NCBI GenBank assembly: GCA_030522415.1
Contig: CM060127.1
Location: forward strand, 3,575,422 to 3,639,421
Origin: Channallabes apus
Taxonomy: Eukaryota > Chordata > Actinopteri > Siluriformes > Clariidae
DNA: 64,000 nt
Direction: 5' to 3'
How positions within the stretch are numbered: the first letter of the stretch is position 1; each line of letters starts with the position of its first letter. The position numbers and the translations under genes were made by a program. This document shows positions 25,545-38,080 of the stretch, one piece after another. The notes below the pieces were generated by a model, which worked only from the letters and a program-made list of their open reading frames with translations, was not told the origin of the DNA and ran no database searches.

Positions 25545-26599
25545 GGGGTCCGTTCTTCGTACATCGCTTGAAACATCCGGGATGAATTGACACATCTAAG
25601 ATGAGATCATCGTGCTAATTACGCTCCGGCTAAGTTGGTACTTCGAGCCACCTGTTGTTGATGATTAGTATGGCCGGATTGAGTTGTCTAGGATTATTGC
25701 GCGTTCGTGTGTTGGTTTAAAAGGCGATATGCATCGACAGTAGAAACACTGATCACAAGTCCTTTGATTGGTTGACGAAATGACAAAAGAACAAGCTCAA
25801 TTTTTTTTGTAACACGTGTTATGCGCTGAAATGCCCCCCTGCCATGGATCCCCCCCTCCCCACCACACACACATAATCGCTATCAAATAGTATATTAGAA
25901 CATAATATGCGCATATGGTTTACAAATTACATGAGAAAATAAAATAAAATAAGAAATATGAAAATAAATATGTTGTATATGGAATAATAGAAATATGAAT
26001 ATTTTTTTCAAAAACATGAATACTTTTATATTGTTTATTTTATAATAAAATTAGTTTTGTCCAATTTTTCATTATGAATTTTTTTTTTATTATACTGTAT
26101 ATATAAATATTTATTTGCATATTCATGACGAACCCCTGAAAAATAAATGTGTTACAAAATAAACATTGTACAAGAAGTTGTATTAATGGTCTTGACGGCT
26201 GTCTCGTGCCTAGGGTTTATTATAATAGTAATATCATATTTTATAATAATAAACCTAGGAATTTATGTTCTAATATAATATTTGATAGCGATTATCCATG
26301 GCAGGGGGGCATATATGCAAGATACTTTTCTTTCCCCACGTGAGTCAGTCCACGTCAGCGCTCTTTAACCAATCAGATGTGACCTCACCATTTCAACCAA
26401 TCATAACCCGGCAGGAGCGCAGCCTTAATCCTGTTTACATGAAATAAACCTGCTACCGAGCAGGTTCAAGCTTACGGACATGTTGCTATGACAACAAGTG
26501 CGAGAAGCGCATCGAAGAACGAAACAATCCAAGATCAGGACAAATCCACAGCAATCAAATCCAGCTAACTGAGTTAGCGACGTACGAAGAACGGACCCC
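25545..26599. mobile_element. Terminal-inverted-repeat element (outer of a nested pair)
   Basis: Perfect 18-bp inverted ends, ggggtccgttcttcgtac and its complement. About 1,055 bp long, no transposase frame. A second inverted-repeat element sits inside it. Superfamily not determined. Confidence 0.75.
25830..26313. mobile_element. Inner inverted-repeat element (MITE-like)
   Basis: Left arm 25,830-25,913 and right arm 26,255-26,313 share atgcccccctgccatgga and taatcgctatcaaata in inverse orientation. The left arm carries an extra C-rich plus CA insertion of about 24 bp. The interior is very AT-rich. Confidence 0.75.
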
Positions 26600-26689
26600 A
26601 GTTCATCGCAGTCGCCACCAGATACAAGACTGAAAAACACTCAACATTTTTATGGCAGAGAATGTGTGTTAGTCATAGGAATGTATTTA

Positions 26690-27440
26690 TACAAAGATGA
26701 CAACAACAACAACAACATAACAATAACAATAACAACACAATAATTGCAACAACACAATAACAACAACACCAACAACACAATAACAACAACACCAACAACA
26801 CAATAACAACAACAATGCCATAACAACACACCAATACCAACAACAACAACAATACCATCAACAACACAATAGCAACACTACAAAAACAATAATAACCACA
26901 CAACAACACCACAACAACTACAACCAACAACTACTCAATAACAATACAATAACAACAACAAGAATAACAACAACGCAACAGCAATTGCATCATTAACAAC
27001 ACAATAAAAACAGCAACAACAACAACATATCACCAACAATAACACTACACAACAACCATCAACACCAATGCAACAGCAACAATAACAACAACAACATATC
27101 ACCACTACAACAAAGACCACCACCAACAACACAACAACAACAAAGCAACAACACCAACACAACAATACCACCGCAATCACCACCACCAACAACAACAATA
27201 ACAACACATTAACACTACTACAACCACCAACAACAATGGTATAGCAACAACAACACCATAACAACACAACAGCAGCAAAACCAGCAATAAAAACAACACA
27301 GCAACAACAATAGCATCATCAACAACACAATAACAACAGCACAACAGTAGTTGCATTTACAACATCAACACCATCACACACAATAATAATGACACAACAA
27401 CAATACTACTTATATTCCTACTACTGTACTACTACTACTA
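26690..27440. repeat. Long interrupted (CAA)n tract
   Basis: About 750 bp made almost only of caa, aac, taa and cac triplets on plus. Minus-strand frames of V, L and C runs over it are artefacts of the repeat. Confidence 0.95.
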
Positions 27441-27651
27441 ACAATAATAATAATAAACTCCTGTATTATTTATTTAATCGAATTTTTTTTATGCTGAATA
27501 AATATGAGTGTATAATTAAGATCTTTCCCTCGCTAACAGTGAGTATAAGTGCACTATCCCATGAATATTAAATGTAACTGTAAATGTAGACAATGCTGTT
27601 TAAGTAAATGTTGTAACTTGACTGATTTTTAACCTGGTTTATTGCTCACAG

Positions 27652-27653
<2 letters not shown>

Positions 27654-27734
<81 letters not shown>

Positions 27735-27735
27735 C
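27654..27735. repeat. (GT)n(GA)n compound microsatellite
   Basis: About 50 bp of GT followed by about 30 bp of GA. Confidence 0.95.
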
Positions 27736-28128
27736 AGGATCGATGAAGCCAGTCGTGAACGCCGAACCCCAGTGAGGCCACAGGTTTAATTTGTTACACC
27801 GGCTGGATACAGTGACGTCTCGGGGCAATAAAGCAGATCAATAATGGATCGATTACATCATCGACTCCGGGATGGACGCCTCGATCCGTCTGATCTTTAA
27901 AGGCCCTGAGGGTTCTCTTCAAAAGCCTTGAGGGTGCGAATCTCGAGGAACATCATTCGATTAGGTTTCAATTGAAAATGTCACAATGAGATTAGAGAGG
28001 CATTCTGGGATAAATGAGCGGCAGGGCTACGCTCTGTCCTTCACAGATAACAACACATCAATAAAAGCTTTCATTTTAATATATTTCCTGACTGAGAGTG
28101 AGCTGGAAGAAGGAAATAGAACTCCACC

Positions 28129-28710
28129 GTGGGTCATTTTAATGACATTTCTTTCGCAAACGTTGAGTTTTTCTGTCAGTTAAAGAGGAATTATTTCATC
28201 ACAAGCAATAATGAGTCAGATACGAGCCATGTGGTCCACACTTCATTTCAGGCTCCTCAAGGTTTCTTTTCGGGAACGCCAACAGTGCCCCATGCAAACA
28301 CCAAATCCACATATGAATCTGTGCCAGATGTGTCTGAAATACACCTGAGCGTGGCTAACATCGCAGCTTGGTTTCAACATCTGGCTGGACGATCACCAGG
28401 TCCACTTTCTGCTCTCATCACTCTACCCGCTTTCATCAGCACTAAGACGTGGGTGTCCTTCTTTCAGAGAGTTTCGGATGAGCTCATCACCATCATGGTG
28501 GGAATGTGGGTTGTGATGAAAGTGCCGACAAGACTGAGATATCCAGGGGCTCGGATCACATCAAACCCACGTGCGACAAAAACACACCTTGTTTTGAAAA
28601 CTAAACAGCAATATCTCTTTGGTGTCCTTAGGATCCAGATAAGAAGATATTTCACTATCCAAAAATGTAGCTTCATGCTTGTGTGTGACCCACAAACCTC
28701 AACAAAGTGA
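28129..28710 (+). CDS. Unassigned open frame, 193 codons
   Basis: The longest plus-strand frame outside recognisable elements. It starts MGHFNDISFANVEFFCQLKR, has no low-complexity bias, and contains SALITLPAFISTKTWVSFFQ. I recognise no domain, signal peptide or clear membrane segment. No flanking splice signal was convincing. It may be chance, or part of an old repeat. Confidence 0.15.
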   Translation: MGHFNDISFANVEFFCQLKRNYFITSNNESDTSHVVHTSFQAPQGFFSGTPTVPHANTKSTYESVPDVSEIHLSVANIAAWFQHLAGRSPGPLSALITLPAFISTKTWVSFFQRVSDELITIMVGMWVVMKVPTRLRYPGARITSNPRATKTHLVLKTKQQYLFGVLRIQIRRYFTIQKCSFMLVCDPQTSTK

Positions 28711-29045
28711 TGAGCAATCCTATGTTCACTCTCGTAAATGACAAGTTACTCGTGACCTTGTTGTGAGCCTCTTGCTAGTACCATTTGTGGGCGTGGCCTG
28801 TCAGGCATTTTCTTATAGCTCTGCTGAAAAATTATTCAAGCTTCTTTATTGTCAGTTTAGATTAGCAAAGCGACCTAAATATATTAGCAGTGCCCATTCA
28901 CCAGTATGGATAAACTGATTATGCGACTCAGTTGATATTTCCTACATCGATTTGATTCAGTTTGGGTCAGTTTTTTAAATTCTAAATTGATTTGCCTACA
29001 ACTTACAAGATTAAAATTGACAAAATTTGTAAAAAATTAAATAAA

Positions 29046-29050
<5 letters not shown>

Positions 29051-29116
<66 letters not shown>
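29051..29116. repeat. (TA)n microsatellite
   Basis: Perfect TA run of about 32 units. Confidence 0.95.
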
Positions 29117-29119
<3 letters not shown>

Positions 29120-29544
29120 TATATATTTATATATCACGGCAAACTGCTTTCATTTTATGCAAAGTACTTGTGTTTTGCCAGGGTAATCCTTCTAGATCTT
29201 CTTCTTTTGAGTTTATGAGTGGCTGGAGAAATACCGACACCTACTGGACAGGAGTGTAGAGCAGAAAAAATTTTAGAATCACAAATTTTCACCTTAAGAC
29301 CTGTAATTCAGCAAAGTTGCGCGTACGTCCCGGAGCCATTCAAAACTTGGAAAGTCAAGCAGAGTTTAGTGAGTTTAGAGTAAAGTGAGTTTAAATATTT
29401 GTGGGTTTTTTTTGTTTGTTTTTGGCATTTTGCACAAGATTTAGTGAAGATGTAACACGATGGGTCTCAAGAATGTTAGCAAGAAGCAACAAAGCTGCTT
29501 TCAGTTTCATTTTTAAATTTCAGGTTAAAATCTCACAACTGCCA

Positions 29545-29594
29545 AATTGTCCCTGTTGGGCCCTTGAGCAAGGCCCTCAACTGCTCACATGTAT
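29545..29594 (+). repeat. 3' fragment of a second tRNA-type SINE
   Basis: The stretch gttgggcccttgagcaaggc matches the body of the SINE at 31,030-31,235. It is cut by the SINE that follows. Confidence 0.65.
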
Positions 29595-29926
29595 ATTCAT
29601 TCATTCATTTTCTATACCGCTTAATCCTGTGTTCAGGGTCGCGGGGGACCTGAAGCCTATCCCAGGATGCCAATCCATGGCAGGGCACACACACACATAC
29701 ACACATTCACACACTACGGGCAATTTGGGAACACCAATTAGCCTAACCTGCATGTCTTTGGACTGTGGGAGGAAACCGGAGTACCCGGAGGGAACCCACC
29801 AAGCACAGGGAGAACATGCAAACTCCATGCACACAGAGACGGGAATCGAGCCTGGACGGGGAATCGAACCCAGACCCTGGAGGTGCAAGGCGACAGTGCT
29901 AATCACTACACCACCGCCCCGCCTGT
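29595..29926 (-). repeat. tRNA-derived SINE, (GAAT)-tail family, with target duplication
   Basis: On the minus strand: tRNA-like head (gtgtagtgattagcactgtc, gggttcgattcc), family body with the complement of gcatgtctttggactgtggg, and tail (gaat)n. The flanks tcacatgtata appear at about 29,584-29,594 and 29,927-29,937, so both ends are defined. Confidence 0.9.
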
Positions 29927-31029
29927 TCACATGTATAATGAAATACAAACTATGTATAATGAAATATAAAGCAGCCAGTGGCAAGAGGTTAAGTGACGTT
30001 TAATATCTATATATTTTATATTTTACTTCATTTATATGTTTTTTTTTTTAATGTTTTGATTGTTTTTATATGCAAACATATGATTATAGTGTTGGAAACT
30101 GGTATTATTGGTAATATTTCTGGGTGGCTGAAACAGATTATCTGCATTCACATTACTTCCTATAGGAAAATGCATTTCGTATTGTGAAATTTCGCCTTAA
30201 GAACATGTCTCCGGTATGGATTAAATTCGTAGGACAAGGTACCACAATATTTAATTGGTTCGATGGGAATAGAGAAGACGATTTAGACTGAAAGGAAAAT
30301 GAAAGAGATCAATACTAGAAGGTGGTGGTAATGCATCATAGTGGATGCCAAGAAGAAGAAGAAGAAGATCGCCTGGAAAACAAGATTATCGTTTACAAGA
30401 TTAACAAGTTACACAGTGTTTCAGTGTTTGTAAGATACCTTTTGTAGTTTGTAGTACTTTGAAATTTGTAAGAAATATTGCTGCTTGAAACAAATCAGTA
30501 TGTTAGTGATATTGAATCAAATTGAATAAAAAAAAAAATTATAATACCCAAAAATCGAACCTAATTTCTCTGACGGCTTACCAATTGTACACTATGGTAT
30601 ACAGCTCTACACACAAGACAAATTAAACCACTAATTCTTCCTTATGAGCTGTATATTTTCATAATGTCATATATATATTTTTTTAAATAAAAGTTTATAA
30701 AATTGAGTTTAAACATTTCTAAAGAAGTGTTGGACCACATGCACCATAAGCTTTACCTAGAGTTCAGGAAATCTCAATTAAACATTGCTTTGCTCCTGGT
30801 GCTGGGATGTCACAGTGTAGCCAAGTAAAATACAGTACTAGCACAGAAAGCACAGTTACTGTACATAATGAGCAGAAGTTTTAATGTGTCATACAAAAAA
30901 AGAAATTTGTGGACAAAATGTATATTGAGCAAATAAATCTGCCTGGATTATGCAGAAACGTAACGTAATCTGTTAACGAGCCAATGGGCATCAGATATGA
31001 AAACAGGCACTCATGAAACTCACTGATGT

Positions 31030-31235
31030 CAGTGGGAGCTCAGCAAGTTAAGGCTCAACAGAAGGTCGGCGGTTCAAGCCCCAGTTCCACCAAGCTGCCA
31101 GAGTTGGGCCCTTAAGCAAAGCCCTTAACCATGTCTTCTCCAGCAGTGCTGAGTCCTGGCTGACCCTGTGCTCTGACCCTATAGCTTCCTAACATGCTGG
31201 GATACGCAATGAAAGAATGTAAATGTATATCTGAT
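31030..31235 (+). repeat. tRNA-derived SINE (gttgggccc family)
   Basis: Degraded head (gctcagcaagttaaggctca, ggcggttcaagcccc as B box), then ccaccaagctgccagagttg, gggcccttaagcaaagccct and an end resembling tctgataaatgaagg. Confidence 0.75.
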
Positions 31236-34200
31236 AAATGAAGGCTTCTTCTTCTTCTATAGCTACTAGGAATCGGGAGTCACCAGGAGATAACCTGATA
31301 CAATATGATGCTGATTCAAATTGTATTGTGATTCTACAGTATCATAGGACACTGTGCGATGAGTGCGTGAACAGTTTAGAGAGCCGCACCTGTAGGATTA
31401 AAGAGGAACGCGACATTTCACCACCTCAAATGCAAACATATATGAATAATAAAATCTATTTTGGAGTCAATGTGCCGGTAGTACGTACATGAATTTCCAC
31501 AGGAAAGAATCACGATACATCACTGAATCGATGTTCCCCCGTCTCCAATAGCTTCCCAAGGTGAGATTGGTTATGATTGGTGCAATAAAAGAATTCATAG
31601 CAATAGGAACATGAATTGTAAGGTGTGGAATCAATGAATGTTTTGGTAAATCATGGTGCGTTTGGTGTGTGGTGTTTGTTGTGGCGTTTTTGGAGCCTTC
31701 CAGGCAAGCCACGGCCTGGATCTTCCTGGTGATCCATCAGGTAAAACACAGGGCGATAGGATTAGTATTCATATCCATTCCACACAAACATCACAAACAT
31801 TAACGCAGCCTATAAATAGCGTCTTCATTTTTGGCCTTTTTCAGGCAAAGTGCTGAGGAACGAAAAACGTGCAGAGGGAAAAATCAGGCAAGGCTGCCGT
31901 ACATGGACATGTTTAAAGGATTACATCATTTTACAGCCCGATGTGCTTTCTAACCAGACCAGAGAGCAAAAGGAAGAAAATGAGAATGAGAAGAAAAAAA
32001 AAAAAAGCCCACTCTGATTACCTGCCAAAATCCGACCTGATGCGACCTCGACTTAAAGCAATCTGGCTCTTATGCATATATAAACGTATGTATATAAACG
32101 TCCATCCTGCTAATTTAGTCTCTGTTGATTCAGGGTCGATTCAGGTTATTGCGAGCCCTAAAGAAGGGCGAGAGACTGCACAGGATGTGAGGCCCCTGGT
32201 GCTGTGGTACGTCTGGGGAAGTTATGATCCTGTTCTGCTTTACATAAAAAGAAAGAGGAAAAGAAAGAAGAACCGCATAAAACCCAGCCGACACGCAGTG
32301 CAGGATTAAAAATAGCTCTGCAAATACAAGCTTTGCTCGCCAGGATTCTAGGTTTTTTCTCCAGAAGCGGACTGTACTTCAGTAAAAGAAAAAAAAAAAA
32401 CTGAATGCTTTTACAGACAGAGTCTGACTTTGTTTAGTTTTTTTATACTAAGGTATGGCTTGTTCTCAAACGTACGTACAAATCACTTAAAAGACAAAAA
32501 GTGACTTTCTCAGCTTTCTCATCTTACTTGCTGATTGCGTGATGTCTCAAAAAACTAGAAGAACCCTCCAAAAAGAAGCATGGTCATGTTGTACTGATGT
32601 GTGCACTGTGATGCGGTGGGGATGTAAGGGTGTGATTAGGGTCATGATAGCAGGAACAAACTTATTACACAGAACAATGTAACCTTAAATGGATAAAAAT
32701 GATGACGTGCCATGATTTAATTATTTGTCTTCTGGTGACATAATCAGAGGCAGGACCAGCTCAAATACCTTCCCATGATGCAACACTACGAGTCATTTTA
32801 TACAGTTAAATTTTTATTATTAATATTTACAATCATTATTTATTAAACAGAAATCAAACATTTAGGTAAAAAAACTAAAGAAACACAAAAAACACTTGTT
32901 TTGTAGCAAGTAATATACATAGCAAAGCATCTCTCTTTATCTAAATATATATTCCTATTTTCATGTGTTTATATTCATATTTCTATAAGCAGGGATTCGT
33001 AATAGAATCAGTGTTGCAGATTTCTAAATGTTGATCCTTTAAGGCGTTTTTTAAAAAACCCTCAAATTTATTTCACAGTTTCATCAACCCATGTTGTTTT
33101 CAGGTTTTTCCGAGCCTAGGCACAAAGGAAGGGGCGGGGCTAAAATGCTTACACTGAAGTTGTACAGACAGATAGTACATGTACAGTACATATACAGAGA
33201 AAAAAGTGCAGTGTGTCAGTTTTATAGAGAAAGAAACACTTACCCACTTAATACGTACATTAACAAAAACCATGTAAAACACACTGGTTTTAAAATTTAA
33301 CCAACCCAGAAGCGCTCTCAGGTTTGAGCAGTCTGAAGATTTTAATAAAGCAAAAAAAAAAAAAAAAGGGCAGAATGTTAGAGCATACCAAAGCGTTGGA
33401 GCTGGTCACATGATCACTTCTGCTTATTTGGGTTACCAAAAAAAAAAAAAAACTAAAATATGTTTGTTATAAAACAGGTTTGACTAAAATGTTTAAACAT
33501 ATTAGCAAAAAGAAAAAAAAAGAAAAAAATGTTAAAAAAAATTTTAAATGTAGAAATAGAACCAAAAAGCAGGTAAAGTGAGCCGTAAATTTATCAATTA
33601 ATCAATTCATGCACTAAAATGTTATTGTTAAATGCACTAAAATTATGTAAAATTAATTTCAAAATCAACAAAAAAATCTACTTTTTATTATTTTTTTTAT
33701 TTACTTGTGATGTGGCTCAAAACCAAAGAAAAAAATAGGTTGTCTTAAAAAAATTAATAAATATAGAACATCATTAACTGACAAAATTTATGTGACGTGA
33801 CAAAAAAAAAAAGGTTTTGTGCAAATCTCAATGTGCAAAAACGTTAGAAAAAAAGGAGCTATTTCTTTAATGATCCACAAAAACAAATGCCCAGTTTGAC
33901 ACACAGTGGATTCAATTATAAATGTGATATTTATAATAATAATAAAAAAACAGCAATTTGTTCATTAATTCAATAAAAATAAAAACCATTACAAGGGATT
34001 TACTGAGCTGCAGTACAATACACACACACACACACACACACACACGGAAATGATGTGCTCTCCCCCAGGGATGTCGCGTACAGTTTGACGTGAAGCATGA
34101 ACCTACATAAAGCATGTGTGTGTGTGTGTGTCATTCCATTTGTTTATCAGAGATGTTTATCAGAATAGTTTACAACAGGAAAAGATTATAGTTAAAACTG

Positions 34201-34560
34201 TGCATGGGTGGTTTTGGGGCTGTTGTTTTGTTACACATCTGTGATCAGGAAACTGTGGGAGAAATTTGTAGCTTGCTGGTTTTAGACACTGAGTCGTGTG
34301 AAGCTGTTTCCGCTCAGAATACTGAATGTGAGGGAAGAGTGCGAGAGATTAAACGTCTTAGAGCGGCTCCTCTCATGCAGGTCTCCGACCAAGAGTCGTA
34401 TTTTCAAAGAATCTGAATGCTGGCTGACCGGCTACTGTAATTACACACAGTGGAACATACAGAATTTCTCTACTCTCAAACAAATACAATTATTTTGCTC
34501 TTATGTCAATTTCATCCAAATATTAACTAGTCAAATATTTAATATTTACTCTTAAAAATA
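31236..34560. other. No gene seen; AT-rich
   Basis: Several A-runs (about 32,388, 33,352, 33,440, 33,510, 33,803) and a CA run at 34,020-34,044. Open frames here are short and compositionally biased. Confidence 0.55.
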
Positions 34561-35350
34561 AATAAATAAATTCTGAACTTACAATTCTGGACCGCCTGGT
34601 GACTTAACAGACGCCTGGCAGACCCTCAAGCATAATTTAACAACCACACATTTAATACTATTTCAATTAACTGCTTAAAAAATACACATTTTTGTAATGA
34701 TCTTATATGAAGATTGTGATTCTGTTTCTTTTAGACTACTAATCTATTTTCATCTTTTGTTTCAGCAAAAATAATTTTCATTATTAACCAAGTATTGAAA
34801 AAAAATTATCCAGCAACAATAATTACCAAAAAAATTACAAAAAGTAAATCTACCAAAAAAATTGGCCTTATGAAAGAAAACTCATGAAAAAAAAAAATTA
34901 ATCTAACTTTAAATCTAAATTTAGGCCAAATTTTAAAATCTAACGGAAATCTAATCTAACAGATTTTTTTTTACCTGAAATAAAAACTATTTCAACCAAA
35001 AATGCTAAATGTAAGAAACATTTAACAAAAACTAAAAAAATCTAACAAATAAAATAATTCTAGAAAAAAATTGAGTCTCATTAAAAATTCAATTTGATGA
35101 AAAATGAATTAACAAAATGGAATCTAACAAAGTGTTTAATCTAACAAAGAAATTATAATTTTTATAATAATTTAACAAGAAAATCTAACCTAACAACTTT
35201 TTAAAACTGAAAATCTAATTCAACACAAACATTTTAATGTAGCAAAAAATCCATGTAAAAAACCTGGACAACATGGCCGCTGGAGACGCGATGCTCGGGG
35301 GAGGGACTTTTCCCATCCGCTAACAATAAAATAATTCTAAAAAAAAAATG
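34560..35350. repeat. A-rich degenerate repeat with aatctaac motif
   Basis: The motif aatctaac and close variants recur about fifteen times without fixed spacing between about 34,850 and 35,220. The wnk4 exon-fragment copy is embedded at 35,264. Confidence 0.6.
35264..35321 (-). pseudogene. 58-bp copy of a wnk4 exon fragment
   Basis: Matches 36,529-36,586 (inside the wnk4 coiled-coil exon) at 56 of 58 bases. It encodes [18 protein letters not shown]. On the gene strand it is preceded by ttag and followed by gttttt at the point where similarity stops, so it looks like a mini-exon. It lies in A-rich degenerate repeat, beyond the likely last coding exon. Confidence 0.8.
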
Positions 35351-35886
35351 AATCTGTTGATGTTCTTCCATACGATGCCCTTCATAAGGATTGTGTAAAT
35401 CTGTTTTGATTTGTTAACTGAACTACAGATCCACTGGTTACACAAGTAAAGATATTTTACAGTGTGCTGATTCGTGCACTAGTTTGTGTTGTAGTTTTCT
35501 GCTACGTCACCGAGCAGCATGCCACATGCCCCACTGCATCAGCAAATCACGGTTCATGTTTATGTGACCGATGGACTCCGCCCCTTCACCTCAATGGTTT
35601 GAGCATTAGCACTAAGACTCTTTGTGAATACGACTCGTGAAGTTTGAACGTTTTGATTCTCACACACTGAGCATGCTCACTACTGCTCCTCTGCCATCTC
35701 TCTGATTTAATACCGGAGGAGAGGACACACACTCGGACTCCTTTCATCCAGACTCACACTGGCAGGCCTGGGACATTTTCTTTCCACCTGGAGCAACGTT
35801 ACACCTCAACACATGGCTGGAGATGTCACTTCCTGTCAGCTGGTTTGACCAGGAAGGTGTAAGAGACATTGCTAGAGGGAACAGGA

Positions 35887-35889
35887 TCA
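35887..35889 (-). CDS. wnk4: wnk4 probable terminal exon (stop codon at its first base)
   Basis: A strong acceptor (long pyrimidine tract ending tttcccag) lies just above 35,889. Joined in phase 0 to the previous exon, the first codon is TGA, so the protein would end ...FASDYRV. The rest of this exon, leftwards of 35,887, would be 3' UTR. Its end is not determined. This is an inference from splice signals only. Confidence 0.45.
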   Translation of the reverse strand, partial: 

Positions 35890-36403
35890 CTGGGAAAGAC
35901 AAAGAGAGGAGAAAACTGAAATCTCATGCAGAGGACACGAGTACATGACATGAATGATACGTGAATAAATGAAAACGTGACCTTAGGACTAAACTGAGGG
36001 AAAAAGTGCATGTGTGTGTGTGAGTGTGTGTGTGAGTGATTGTGTGCATCAACCAGGGCCTGCGTACCACTCTATAGTCTGAAGCGAAGGTCACTCCTTT
36101 AGCCGCTCGATCCTGAGAGCCGTTACTACTGCCGCTAACCGAGTTCTTCCTCATAATACCTGAGAGAGAGAGATTACTCACTATAGAAAAGATACAATTC
36201 ATTTATATTAAGCTCTTCCTTTCTTTTTTCCTTCATCTCTTTCCAATTTCTGTCTTTCCTTCTTCCTGGCCAAACCCTCCAAAAGTCCATCTTCAGGTTA
36301 GGTGTGTGCTATGAGGGTGGGACATTTTTTGGACATAATATAATATGCGTATGTGTGTGTGTGTGTGTGTGCAAATGTGTGTGGGTATGTGTGCGTGAGT
36401 TAT

Positions 36404-36439
<36 letters not shown>

Positions 36440-38036
36440 TACCTGCAGGGGTCAGAATGTCAAGTCTCTGGAGGCTGTTCCTGCGTGAGGACGGAAAGCC
36501 TCCACTCTTGGAGAGACGTCGCTGTCGGCTGGACAACATGGCCGCTGGAGACACGATGCCCGGGGGAGGGACTTTTCCCATCCGCTCATACAGCTCCTCA
36601 ATCTCTCGCTTCTGAGACGACTGCAGAGCCTGGACCTCCCCAAGGTGTCTTCGAGAAAGAGAGACAGACAGAGAGAAATATATTTAAACAATAGATTTAC
36701 GCACTCATTCATTTCATTTATTTCTTTTTCTGTGTTTGTTTCTTTCACTGTGTCTTTCTGTCTGGTATTTATGAATCTTCCTTCCTTCCTTACCTCTCAC
36801 GGAGTTCCTGTAGCTCCTCCCACATGTCCTCGTTGTCACTCTCTGTCTCGTCGCTGCTGGCGTACGAGGCGCTGCGCGTGTAGCTAATCCACGGCTGGCT
36901 CACGTTTCCGATCACTTTTCCGTCCAGGAGGCTCACACTGATCCTCCTCTGCCTCGTCCCGCCCTCTCTGCCTTCCTCTCCAAATCCTTCCTCCTCCACC
37001 TTCTCTTCCTCCTCTTCCTCCACCTCCTGCTCATCATCTGGCTCTTTACTCCCAGAGGATGCTTCCCCTCCACTCCAGCAGGGGGCGACACTCTGGGCCA
37101 CATCTAAGGATTTGTTAGGATGCGACACGGAGACGGTGCTACGGCTGGTCTCTGATTCGCCCTGCTCCTCGGTGCTGCTCTCTGATTGGCTGTTCTGATT
37201 AGATGTTGGTGTGGTCTCGGCTGTGATGGGAGTGACAAGGAAACGTCCAACCGTGAGGCAGCGTTTTTGCTCTGAAATGAACAAATATACAGAATTTATT
37301 TACCGACTGAATTAACATGAAATTGGTAACTTGGTGAAGCAGGAAGAGCTCTCGTGGGTTTGTGTGAAGACCAGCGTGGCTTCAGCAAGTGTTTAAAGAC
37401 GGCTGGACAGAAACGTGCGTGTTTTTGAAGATTTCTTCTTCTTCATTATTTCAGGGATCAGCGAGAGAAAGAAAGTAAGAAAGTTCTGAATAAGGCCTGC
37501 TGACAGCTGTAGTACTGTTTGTTACCACTAGATGGAAGTCTTGAGGTATTTATATCATCAACACTGTTCTCTGTTTGATCTCTCTTTTATCTGTCTCTCT
37601 ATTCTCTTTCTCTTTTCTCTCTTTCTTGGTTATCTCTCTCTTCCTGTTCTCTTCGTGTTTTTTTCTTACTCTCTCTCTCTCTCTGTCTTTGTGCACAGCT
37701 GGAGGTGGCGTTGTTAGGTGTAAGAGAGCAGGTCGGCGTCCTGCGTGAGCGCCTGAGACATCTGAGTGTTGGTAAAAGACGTTATGGTCCCTGTTACCCC
37801 TCTATCTGACCCACCATCTCCCCATCTATCTGTCCCCATATACCTACCCCCCCCCCCCCCCCCTCTATCTGCCCCTGTGACATGGGCAACAAGAAACTAA
37901 CCTGCCTCAGTCAGGTGACTTGAAGTATGCGGACTCTTACCCTCTGATACAGGAGCCGGCTTTTCTTCAGCCGAGGCGTCACACACACTCTGAGAGGATG
38001 TGTTCCTGGGACTGGGTGGAGATACCTGAGTGAGGT

Positions 38037-38080
<44 letters not shown>

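Larger units (their letters stand above)
29195..30370. mobile_element. Possible DNA element with similar inverted ends
   Basis: The left end (cttcttcttttgagtttatg ... ccgacacctactggac) and the complement of the right end (cttcttcttcttggcatcc ... ccaccaccttctag) are loosely alike. A similar left end occurs near 6,705. A SINE pair is nested inside. Weakly supported. Confidence 0.35.

Noticed and set aside
26673..27267. Two long minus-strand frames of Val/Leu/Cys runs
   Set aside because: They only translate the CAA-type repeat; there is no conserved protein content.
31941..32309. 122-codon plus-strand frame
   Set aside because: Lys/Arg runs come from A-rich and GA-rich tracts; no domain or splice context.
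36309..36581. Minus-strand frame running from the wnk4 coiled-coil exon into HTHTHT repeats
   Set aside because: The extension is a CA repeat beyond a good donor site; the exon ends at 36,443.
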